From Synergistaceae bacterium (lineage in GTDB: Bacteria > Synergistota > Synergistia > Synergistales > Aminobacteriaceae), in NCBI GenBank assembly GCA_017458545.1, contig JAFTBA010000012.1, positions 1 through 6,135 of the forward strand: DNA of 6,135 nt, read 5' to 3'. The notes below the pieces were generated by a model, which worked only from the letters and a program-made list of their open reading frames with translations, searched no databases and was not told where the DNA came from. The translations under genes were made by a program, and so were the position numbers. How positions within the stretch are numbered: position 1 is the stretch's first letter; each line of letters opens with the position of its first letter. Positions 1 to 5,405 of this stretch are shown in pieces.

Positions 1-36
1 CTCAAGAACCTTCAAATCTTCCCCGTTAATTATCAT
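1..36 (-). CDS. 5' end of an unidentified gene (12 codons)
   Basis: An ATG on the minus strand at 36-34 opens a frame reading MIINGEDLKVLE that stays open to the window edge. An AAGGAGG ribosome-binding site lies at 52-46, about 9 bases upstream, so this is very likely a genuine start. It begins about 40 bases after the stop of the preceding small antitoxin-like gene, with no visible terminator between, so the two are probably co-transcribed. That position is where a toxin partner would sit. However, the twelve visible residues do not resemble the start of a PIN-domain toxin, which normally opens with a hydrophobic strand and an Asp. The function cannot be called from this fragment. Confidence 0.7.
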   Translation of the reverse strand, partial: MIINGEDLKVLE

Positions 37-76
37 GACTATTCCTCCTTAACAGTTTGATTTTCTTCTTAAATTT

Positions 77-328
77 CTACCCTGCTGCCTCTCTTAGCTC
101 CCTGAGTTCGCTCTCGCCTATAAGCTCCATAGGTTCATCGAAATCATCAGCAACCCATATCTTACCTCTGAGCAGTGCAGGTAAATCTCTGGGCTTTCCT
201 CTCGGTTTCTCAGGCTGTCCCAAAGCAACAGGGCATTCACTCAGGAACCTCATATAGTGTATCAGTTCCGACAGCTTGAAATCAGGCACAGCATCAAGCG
301 CATACTGTGCCTCTTCGCGTAACGTCAT
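77..328 (-). CDS. Small DUF2281-like protein, candidate type II antitoxin
   Basis: The 83-residue product has a helical N-terminal half (residues 1-35, including KLSELIHYMRFL). A Pro/Lys/Arg-rich linker follows at about 39-55, then the segment IWVADDFDEPMEL at 57-69, and an acidic helical tail. That Trp-Met/Val-Ala-Asp-Asp-Phe-Asp-x-Pro segment is the hallmark I associate with DUF2281-type antitoxins, where a C-terminal acidic peptide wraps the toxin. The start is secure: AAGGAGGAGGTG lies 7-15 bases upstream of ATG at 328. The gene begins only 21 bases after the patatin stop codon, and its ribosome-binding site lies right beside that stop, so it is expressed as the tail of that operon. The usual partner of this family is a VapC-like PIN toxin, but the next gene's visible start does not look like one. 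It could also be an orphan antitoxin-like protein. Family assignment is from motif memory, with moderate confidence. Confidence 0.65.
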   Translation of the reverse strand: MTLREEAQYALDAVPDFKLSELIHYMRFLSECPVALGQPEKPRGKPRDLPALLRGKIWVADDFDEPMELIGESELRELREAAG

Positions 329-349
329 AACTCTTTTTCACCTCCTCCT

Positions 350-2452
350 TTACGGCAAAGGATAGTGATCCCATATCGGTATACCCAAGAAGAATCCCGT
401 CTTAAGTTCCTCAGACCCGTACATAACGGCCAGTTTCATATCGACGAGGTTATTGGGGAAGTTCACAGCGAGTCCTACTTCCCAAGGAGCTTCTACCTTG
501 CGCCACTCCTTATCCATAGCGTAGCCCCAGCTCGCAAACATTTCAGCGGCTATGACTCCCATTGCAGTTCTGTTGATTATTTTTCTCACCGCAAAATTAG
601 CCCAGAACATTCGTTCGGCCTCAATAGGATGTGCTGCTACAGAATACAATTCCTCAGCTGCTCCCAAATACACTGCATGACTCCTCTTGTTCATATCCCC
701 CTCAGCAAATCCTGCCCTGAAATACGTCCTCCATACGTCCCACACCTCAAGCGGTTTGAAATAACTCACCCTGTAATTTATCTCGTCAAAGTCAGGCCAC
801 CATGCGTTAATCTTCCACGCATACCCCCTTGTCGGGTCTGAAGGCATATCGAGCGTGTCATATTCTGCAAAGAATGTTATTCCTCCTGCTTCAGTGTCGT
901 CTTTCGGCGAAACAGGGTCTCCGTCAACATGTTCATACGCATAACCCAATCCCATGTTCACGTCACCAAGTGTAAACAGCCTTGCTACTCCTATGGCATA
1001 CCTGTCCCAATCCCTTAACTTGTCATCCATTCCTGCGGGCTGCCAGTTCTGTGCCGATAATGTGAACTGCCATGAAGCCATTGGCTGAGGAGCTGTCTGG
1101 TACGTTAAATCAAATCCCCATTGTTCTCCGAGCTTAGCTACTCCTATCATAGTGTCATACTCGGAGAATATACCCGTCATTTCACCCTTAATATAAAGCC
1201 ATCTGTTAGGGTGAAGGTTCGTTGTGTAACCTGAGATTCCGAGCTTCAATTCGGGTGCTCTTCTTACGTCAATCCTCACAAGCACATCACCCGATGCAGT
1301 ACGTCCCAGCTGATAGTCGGCCATATCAACTCCCATTGATTCGGACAGTTTATCAAGAGCCTCATTAATTTTTTTGTCGTCAACAGGTCTTCCTACCCAA
1401 CGCAATGCCCTTTTCCTCACAAGTTCTGCCATCTTAGGAGGAAGTCCGTGCACTTCAACATCGCCGACAATATCACTCTGATTCCCTTCTTCGTCTTGAA
1501 CCGCGTATAATTCAGGGCCTTTCTCAGAGAGTGCTTTAATCTCGTCAATCTTATTGAGTGTTGCATCTACTCCTAACTGCACAACTATTTCAGGGTCAAT
1601 GTTATCGAGCGTTCCGAGTCCTGCCACATTAGGAGTAATCAATACATCTGCAGCACGGGCTTCTTCATCGGTAGTACGCCTCATCAGAATAGTAAGCGAC
1701 TGATTGAGAACGTCCATGTATGAATTAACGCTGTCCAGCATTCCGCCGGATATATCTACTGCAACTATGGGTACTCCTGGAAAAAGCTCTTTTGCCGTGT
1801 AAACGGGAAGGTTAGAGACAATACCTCCGTCAACCAAAAGATGATCATCAATCTTCCACGGCTCAAATACCATAGGAATTGACATTGACGCTCTCATGGC
1901 CGACGCTAAATTGCCCTCTTTAAGCACAACTTTTTCACCAGTGTTTATGTCCGTTGCAACTGCTGCGTAAGGTATCGGAAGTTTGCTGAAATTTGTTTCT
2001 GTTACGTGCCTCATGAGACGTGAAAAATACATGTAGAGTTTATCGCCTGCAAGCATACCTTTAGGACCTACCTGACCCTCCTGTTTCTTGTAAGTCAGTG
2101 CAGGTATAGTACTTGTTTTAGCGCGTGTGTCATTCCCAGTGAAGACGAACATAGGTCCTGTGTTTTCGCTTAACAGACTCGGAAGGTCAAGATCATGAAG
2201 TATCTTGTGTATATCCTTAGTCGAATATCCGCTCGCCCTTAACGCTCCCATTAACGCTCCCATGCTCGTGCCTACTATGCCGACAATCTGCACGCCGTTA
2301 AGTTCAAGCGTCTCCATTACTCCCAAATGCGCAAATCCTTTCGTCCCTCCGCCCGAAAGAACAAGCACTACTCCTGCATCGCTCTTCAACGGAGTAAGAG
2401 CGGTTACAATAATAATCATTAAGGCCAATATCTGCCGTTTTAACATAATCAC
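350..2452 (-). CDS. Type Vd patatin-like phospholipase autotransporter (PlpD/FplA-like)
   Basis: This 700-residue protein matches the size and architecture of Pseudomonas PlpD. A signal peptide spans 1-26 (KR at 5-6, hydrophobic 7-20, likely cleavage after Ser-Asp-Ala26). The patatin domain spans about 27-310. It has the oxyanion loop GGGTKG at 34-39, the nucleophile elbow GTSMG at 61-65 (Ser63), and the catalytic Asp208 in DGG at 208-210. A single POTRA-like domain lies at about 328-397, with an Omp85/surface-antigen-type beta barrel from about 400 to the end. YDTLDMPSDPTRGY at 531-544 is the typical D15-family strand motif. The expected role is a lipase exported by the Sec system and displayed or released at the outer membrane. 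The start is GTG at 2452, since GGAGG at 2465-2461 is 8 bases away; the in-frame ATG at 2446 is 14 away. The usual Omp85 L6 Arg-Gly-Phe/Tyr motif is not evident, and the chain ends HYPLP, not in an aromatic residue. A terminator-like hairpin precedes it. Confidence 0.92.
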   Translation of the reverse strand: MIMLKRQILALMIIIVTALTPLKSDAGVVLVLSGGGTKGFAHLGVMETLELNGVQIVGIVGTSMGALMGALRASGYSTKDIHKILHDLDLPSLLSENTGPMFVFTGNDTRAKTSTIPALTYKKQEGQVGPKGMLAGDKLYMYFSRLMRHVTETNFSKLPIPYAAVATDINTGEKVVLKEGNLASAMRASMSIPMVFEPWKIDDHLLVDGGIVSNLPVYTAKELFPGVPIVAVDISGGMLDSVNSYMDVLNQSLTILMRRTTDEEARAADVLITPNVAGLGTLDNIDPEIVVQLGVDATLNKIDEIKALSEKGPELYAVQDEEGNQSDIVGDVEVHGLPPKMAELVRKRALRWVGRPVDDKKINEALDKLSESMGVDMADYQLGRTASGDVLVRIDVRRAPELKLGISGYTTNLHPNRWLYIKGEMTGIFSEYDTMIGVAKLGEQWGFDLTYQTAPQPMASWQFTLSAQNWQPAGMDDKLRDWDRYAIGVARLFTLGDVNMGLGYAYEHVDGDPVSPKDDTEAGGITFFAEYDTLDMPSDPTRGYAWKINAWWPDFDEINYRVSYFKPLEVWDVWRTYFRAGFAEGDMNKRSHAVYLGAAEELYSVAAHPIEAERMFWANFAVRKIINRTAMGVIAAEMFASWGYAMDKEWRKVEAPWEVGLAVNFPNNLVDMKLAVMYGSEELKTGFFLGIPIWDHYPLP

Positions 2453-2460
2453 TAAAAGCT

Positions 2461-2466
2461 CCTCCC
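2461..2466 (-). promoter_or_regulatory. Ribosome-binding site deciding the GTG start of the patatin gene
   Basis: The minus strand reads GGGAGG here. Its core ends 8 bases before GTG at 2452 and 14 bases before the in-frame ATG at 2446, which favours the GTG. It lies just downstream of the terminator-like hairpin, so a paused or terminated transcript would lack it. Confidence 0.6.
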
Positions 2467-2476
2467 TAAAGTTCCT

Positions 2477-2509
2477 AAAGAAAAACGATTCCGACCCGTT
2501 TCAGAATCG
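2477..2509 (-). terminator. Intrinsic terminator or attenuator between the cheX-like and patatin genes
   Basis: Read on the minus strand, CGATTCTG (2509-2502) pairs with CGGAATCG (2493-2486). This gives an 8-bp stem with one T-G wobble and an 8-base loop, followed directly by TTTTTCTTT (2485-2477). This is a plausible rho-independent terminator for the acyltransferase/YqgF/CheX transcript. It sits only about 25 bases before the patatin start, with no room for a separate promoter after it. It may therefore be partial or act as an attenuator on read-through into the patatin gene. The stem is modest in GC, so strength is uncertain. Confidence 0.6.
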
Positions 2510-2565
2510 GAACCGTCCTAATAAATTTTCGATTCGGAAATCATTACAGGTTTTTCACAGTCCTG

Positions 2566-3057
2566 CTAGTCAATCTTGAAGGAAAGTACCAGATAAAGAC
2601 CTCCTGATGGGCTAAGCGTAAATGGAAGCGTAAAGCTCCTCATGCCGTTATCTTCTTTTGTTACGTTCCTGATATTCTCTCCGACGATTAATTGAGGCGG
2701 TGTTACATCTACCGTACCCAATGCGCTTTGAACAAGTGCACGCCCTCCTATCATGTTCGACAGTTCTCCTATTACGCTCATTGAAACATCTTCACCCAGC
2801 TGAGGCATAATCATTCCGCCTGACATTGCCCTGATAATGTTCTCGAAGCCTTTATTGTCGAGCATTATGTTGACAGTTCCCCTTGAGCCTACTCCTACGA
2901 CTCCGATAAGGGCAGTTGTGCAAATATTGCTGACTTTAATTCCCGGAGAAACTTTTGACTTATTGAGGGTGATATTAAGCCCTACCTCTCGCCCTACTGA
3001 AAGAACAGCCGATGCAAAACTATTTACCAGAGCGATAAGTTTATCGTTACCGGCCAT
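2566..3057 (-). CDS. cheX: CheX-like CheY-P phosphatase domain protein
   Basis: The 163-residue product has the length and fold pattern of stand-alone CheX, a cytoplasmic protein that removes phosphate from CheY-P-type response regulators. The signature phosphatase helix GELSNMIGGRA is at 97-107, with the paired acidic and amide residues Glu98 and Asn101 in the ExxN arrangement of CheX/CheC. Flanking beta strands include ALIGVVGVGSRGTVNIML (49-66) and the C-terminal GLYLVLSFKI. The start is ATG at 3057; AAGGAGGG ends 13 bases upstream, a long but locally typical spacing. No in-frame alternative start lies closer. It follows the YqgF-like gene after 64 bases and has its own candidate promoter there. 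No other chemotaxis gene is in the window, so the target regulator is unknown. CheX-like domains also occur in non-chemotactic signalling proteins. The family call is strong; the specific role is inferred. Confidence 0.85.
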   Translation of the reverse strand: MAGNDKLIALVNSFASAVLSVGREVGLNITLNKSKVSPGIKVSNICTTALIGVVGVGSRGTVNIMLDNKGFENIIRAMSGGMIMPQLGEDVSMSVIGELSNMIGGRALVQSALGTVDVTPPQLIVGENIRNVTKEDNGMRSFTLPFTLSPSGGLYLVLSFKID

Positions 3058-3120
3058 CTGAAATAAATCTCCCTCCTTAGTTATTCAATATCGAATACGA
3101 CTTTGTTTTGAATTTGTCAT

Positions 3121-3149
3121 ATTATAACTTATTCCCAATTATATCTCTA
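3121..3149 (-). promoter_or_regulatory. Candidate sigma70-type promoter for the cheX-like gene
   Basis: On the minus strand a perfect TATAAT lies at 3126-3121, with TAGAGA (4 of 6 matches to TTGACA) at 3149-3144 and a 17-base spacer. It overlaps the last codons of the YqgF-like gene. Transcription would begin near 3114, giving a leader of roughly 57 bases that includes the cheX-like ribosome-binding site. This is inferred from consensus only, and AT-rich stretches give false positives. Confidence 0.4.
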
Positions 3150-3643
3150 TATTCTTTCAGACCTCTAAGTCCTACACACCATGCCGCTAAATCATCAATA
3201 ATTCTCGGAGGCACTCTCATTCCTTCTGGAATTAGCCGCGTCAATAAGCCCGGTCTGTGAATCTTCCAGTAAAGTTTACGCGCTTCAAGCGTCGTGTTCG
3301 TCTCGTCAACAAAAAAAATTCCGTGTTCATTTTCTGCTGAACGTTCCAAAACATACGACTTAAATTCTTTGCTGCCCGTTCCGTTCCCAATGACTATGAA
3401 AATGATTCGTTCAACCGAAAAATCAGCTAACGATTCTAAACTGCCCTCAGTAATCCAACATGAAAGTTTACGAAACAATAACCCTTCCCCGAAAACTTCA
3501 TCAAAGAATTTTCCGCGCTCCTCTGACGGAAATATACCCGACACCAACAAACTGCCGTCAGTTTTTATGAAAGCAAACCCCGTTTTGGAACGCCCGGGAT
3601 CTAATGCAAGCACTAAATCTTTTTCCCCAGCGTGTATTCCCAT
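3122..3643 (-). CDS. YqgF/RuvX-like RNase H-fold protein
   Basis: From ATG at 3643 the product is 173 residues. The core follows the YqgF/RuvX order: LVLALDPGRSKTGFAF with Asp15 on strand 1; IIFIVIGNGTGSKEF (80-94), equivalent to the usual G-x-P...G-S loop; FVDETNTTLEARKL (112-125), equivalent to the family's DERlTT...A; and DDLAAW (150-155), supplying the last Asp. Family members process pre-16S rRNA ends or act on branched nucleic acid. This one is longer than typical RuvX (about 140), and the DER Arg is replaced by Thr, so it may be a divergent paralogue. The start is uncertain. The frame is open from GTG 3709. A GTG at 3613 overlaps the acyltransferase stop as TAGTG, with GGGGA about 10 bases upstream, but would trim strand 1 to Met-Leu-Ala-Leu-Asp. 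ATG 3643 keeps that strand whole and overlaps the upstream gene by 31 bases. Confidence 0.8.
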   Translation of the reverse strand: MGIHAGEKDLVLALDPGRSKTGFAFIKTDGSLLVSGIFPSEERGKFFDEVFGEGLLFRKLSCWITEGSLESLADFSVERIIFIVIGNGTGSKEFKSYVLERSAENEHGIFFVDETNTTLEARKLYWKIHRPGLLTRLIPEGMRVPPRIIDDLAAWCVGLRGLKEYRDIIGNKL

Positions 3644-4488
3644 CTGTCCAGTAACCATAGCCATTGGCCGGGTCTGTCCCTCACTCTCTGTTCTACCGTT
3701 GAATTGCACATTCTTATGCTTGCGTCCAAATCCTCGCCGAAAGGCCGTCCGTTAATGTCCGATTCATCGCTGAGAATACCCTTGAGTCTTATGTGATGCA
3801 GTGAAGGGTCTTTTTCATCACGCCAATACTCCGCAGAAATTACCGGGCATTTGAACCTCCTGTAGAGTTTCACAATACCCTCATGAGTCCTCGCAGGCAA
3901 CCCAAGAAATTCGGAAGGTCTTCCGTCTTTCCTCGCGTCCAAGTCCTGCATGATAACGAGCGTTTCACCTGACCTTAATACCTTGAAGATTTCACGCAGC
4001 CCGGTGTTGCTGTCTATCATGGCCATGCGTGAAACATTCTGACGCGTTCCCATTATGATTGACTCGGCAGTCTCATCGCGCTGGGGGGTGTAAACCGCAT
4101 GAAGCGGTATACCCTCGTGAATGACTCTTGCTGCTGCGTACTCCCAGTTGGCCATATGCTGACACATTAAGATTGCACCGTTTCCGCGCGATAAAGCCGA
4201 ACGTAAAACGTTAATGCTATCTTCAGGGAACTCAACGAACTCATCAATGCGTGAAATTATTTCGGGCAGACGTATAAATTCTACTGCTGACATTCCGAGA
4301 TTAATGAAAGAGTTTCGGACGATTGAACGCGCAATGGTGATGCCAACTCCGAGAGATAATACGCAGCGTGATTCGCACCTGTCTGTTTTTTTCCAGAGGA
4401 CTAAACGCAATATACGCCCTATGAATCTCCCGAAAGCTAAGGCCAATCGGTGAGGCATTAAACGTAACAGCTTCACCAGAAATTTCAT
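3613..4488 (-). CDS. LpxL/HtrB-family lysophospholipid (lipid A) acyltransferase
   Basis: The 291-residue product matches the usual length of LpxL/HtrB-type late acyltransferases, which add secondary acyl chains to lipid A on the inner face of the cytoplasmic membrane. A basic, hydrophobic N-terminal helix (1-33) would anchor it. The catalytic H-x4-D/E motif is HMANWE, with His111 and Glu116. QDLDARKDG (181-189) and FLGLPARTHEG (194-204) match the family's D-x-D and F-x-G-x-P-A-x-T blocks. The closing RPGQWLWLLDRWEY (272-285) matches the P-E-Q-W-x-W-x-H-R-R-W signature, except that His-Arg is Leu-Asp. The start is ATG at 4488; AGGAGG ends 12 bases upstream. It is first in the leftward block, with an extended -10 promoter candidate upstream, and its 3' end overlaps the YqgF-like gene. 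The acyl donor, chain position and substrate cannot be read from the sequence. Confidence 0.9.
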   Translation of the reverse strand: MKFLVKLLRLMPHRLALAFGRFIGRILRLVLWKKTDRCESRCVLSLGVGITIARSIVRNSFINLGMSAVEFIRLPEIISRIDEFVEFPEDSINVLRSALSRGNGAILMCQHMANWEYAAARVIHEGIPLHAVYTPQRDETAESIIMGTRQNVSRMAMIDSNTGLREIFKVLRSGETLVIMQDLDARKDGRPSEFLGLPARTHEGIVKLYRRFKCPVISAEYWRDEKDPSLHHIRLKGILSDESDINGRPFGEDLDASIRMCNSTVEQRVRDRPGQWLWLLDRWEYTLGKKI

Positions 4489-4522
4489 AAGTGTAAAATT
4501 CCTCCTGAAACTATAATTTTTG

Positions 4523-4536
4523 ACATAATATCATGT
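4523..4536. promoter_or_regulatory. Imperfect palindrome across the divergent promoters, possible operator
   Basis: ACATAATATCATGT matches its own reverse complement at 12 of 14 positions. It overlaps the -35 of the rightward promoter candidate and the extended -10 of the leftward one, so a bound protein could affect both. In AT-rich DNA such a palindrome can arise by chance. Confidence 0.3.
4525..4533 (-). promoter_or_regulatory. Candidate extended -10 promoter for the acyltransferase block
   Basis: On the minus strand TG at 4533-4532 plus TATTAT at 4530-4525 forms an extended -10 (TGnTATAAT type, 5 of 6 in the hexamer). No good -35 is seen, which extended -10 promoters tolerate. Transcription would start near 4518 and retain the AGGAGG at 4506-4501. 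The element abuts the TTGACA of the opposing promoter. Confidence 0.4.
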
Positions 4537-4578
4537 AAAATTATTTTATCTGATTTGAAAAGTTTGGAGAGTTTCGGT

Positions 4579-4959
4579 ATGGCACTGAGAGAATGCAAAG
4601 TATGCAAATCACTTTACGATGACAGAACATACATAGGTACTACTGAAATTTGCCATAACTGCCGTATGAGACTCGAAGGCACTTACGCAAGACTGCATAA
4701 TTATCTCCGTGACAGTGAGCCTCAGAAAAAAATAAATTTAGAACGTCTCGCTGAAAATACAGGCACAACTGCTGCCGAGATGAAAATAATTCTCGAATTA
4801 GGCTGGCTCGAACGCGATATACAAACTTACAGCGGTACCGTCTCAGATCGTCAGGCATTAGCTGAAGAATTTGCAGACGAACTCGGCAAGATGATTGACA
4901 GGAAAAAAGTCAGAACTTACGGCGGTAAAATTTACGGCAGACGACACAGAACTAAATAA
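4579..4959 (+). CDS. YvyF-type zinc-ribbon/HTH protein, copy 1
   Basis: The 126-residue protein opens with a four-cysteine zinc ribbon (Cys6, Cys9, Cys25, Cys28). An Arg/Glu-rich helix follows at 30-44 (RLEGTYARLHNYLRD), then a helix-turn-helix-like segment at about 53-80, and a C-terminal basic TYGGKIYGRR tail (113-122). This order matches YvyF/TIGR03826 proteins, known from Firmicutes flagellar operons, although the second, C-terminal zinc ribbon of Bacillus YvyF is absent. It is probably a cytoplasmic regulator; the target is unknown. The start is ATG at 4579, because GGAGAG lies 7 bases upstream and the neighbour paralogue also begins MAL-x-ECK. An in-frame TTG at 4555 lacks such support. 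It is about 40% identical by eye to the next gene, a tandem duplication, and is the first gene of the rightward block. Confidence 0.85.
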   Translation: MALRECKVCKSLYDDRTYIGTTEICHNCRMRLEGTYARLHNYLRDSEPQKKINLERLAENTGTTAAEMKIILELGWLERDIQTYSGTVSDRQALAEEFADELGKMIDRKKVRTYGGKIYGRRHRTK

Positions 4960-4988
4960 CGTTTAACAGTAAGGAGGATAAAATTAAT

Positions 4989-5405
4989 ATGGCATTAACT
5001 GAATGCAAGCTGTGCAGAAGAATCTATAACGGCTTTGAAGGCCAGCGCATATGCGGTCAATGTATAAGAAGACTTGAAAATATTTACGGCCATGTTCACG
5101 AGTATATGAGAGATAATCAGAACAGAGATTTTGACCTTGATACTCTCGCTGATGAAATGGATATAAGCCCTGTTGATATTCAGGCACTTGTTGACTTGGG
5201 ATATATTGAACGCGATTTACAGACTTACAGCAGAGACAAAAAAGGTACCCGTCAGAAATTAGCCGAAGCTATTAACGGCGAAGTCGAAAAACTTAAACGT
5301 AACATAACGACTTACGGGGGAATTTTATATTCGCGCGACAACTCCATGACCAAAAAGAAAAACGAAGGTCATCAATACGTTTTCGATGTTCAACGGAAAA
5401 AATAA
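4989..5405 (+). CDS. YvyF-type zinc-ribbon/HTH protein, copy 2
   Basis: The 138-residue protein has the same plan as its upstream neighbour. The zinc ribbon is Cys6, Cys9, Cys22, Cys25, with a finger loop three residues shorter. The helical segment RRLENIYGHVHEYMRD is at 27-42, an HTH-like region at about 48-76, and the shared block ERDLQTYS at 74-81. The TYGG motif is at 108-111. Unlike copy 1 it carries a charged tail of about 20 residues (NSMTKKKNEGH...QRKK) beyond the last shared motif. AAGGAGG at 4971-4977 lies 11 bases before the ATG, and the gene begins 29 bases after copy 1 ends. Its TAA overlaps the ATG of the prepilin peptidase gene (TAATG), which suggests translational coupling. 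A role in regulating or assembling pili or flagella is inferred from family and neighbourhood only. Confidence 0.85.
   Translation: MALTECKLCRRIYNGFEGQRICGQCIRRLENIYGHVHEYMRDNQNRDFDLDTLADEMDISPVDIQALVDLGYIERDLQTYSRDKKGTRQKLAEAINGEVEKLKRNITTYGGILYSRDNSMTKKKNEGHQYVFDVQRKK

Larger units (their letters stand above)
4520..4547 (+). promoter_or_regulatory. Candidate sigma70 promoter for the YvyF-like/prepilin peptidase block
   Basis: A perfect TTGACA lies at 4520-4525, followed after 16 bases by TATTTT (4 of 6 matches to TATAAT) at 4542-4547. Transcription would begin near 4554. This leaves the GGAGAG ribosome-binding site intact and places the upstream in-frame TTG (4555) at the very transcript end, so it is not a usable start. 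Confidence 0.5.

Noticed and set aside
365..841. 158-residue plus-strand open frame opposite the patatin gene
   Set aside because: It lies wholly antisense to the barrel coding region, has no ribosome-binding site or recognisable motif, and its composition reads as a shadow of the minus-strand gene.
2205..2579. 124-residue plus-strand open frame across the patatin start and leader
   Set aside because: Antisense to a confident signal peptide and catalytic region; no protein family resemblance and no ribosome-binding site.
3080..3095. Small inverted repeat TATTC-6-GAATA upstream of the cheX-like gene
   Set aside because: Only a 5-bp AT-rich stem with no T-run; too weak for a terminator or a confident operator.
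3294..3755. 153-residue plus-strand open frame opposite the YqgF-like gene
   Set aside because: Ser/Pro-rich antisense translation with no motifs; the minus-strand frame carries the complete YqgF motif set.
4510..4539. Minus-strand TTTACA-18-TATAGT promoter for the acyltransferase gene
   Set aside because: The hexamers are good, but transcription would begin near 4503, inside the AGGAGG site, and remove it. The extended -10 at 4533-4525 fits better.
4555..4578. TTG start extending the first YvyF-like protein by 8 residues
   Set aside because: No ribosome-binding site, it falls at the predicted transcript end, and the paralogue starts at the equivalent MAL-x-ECK.
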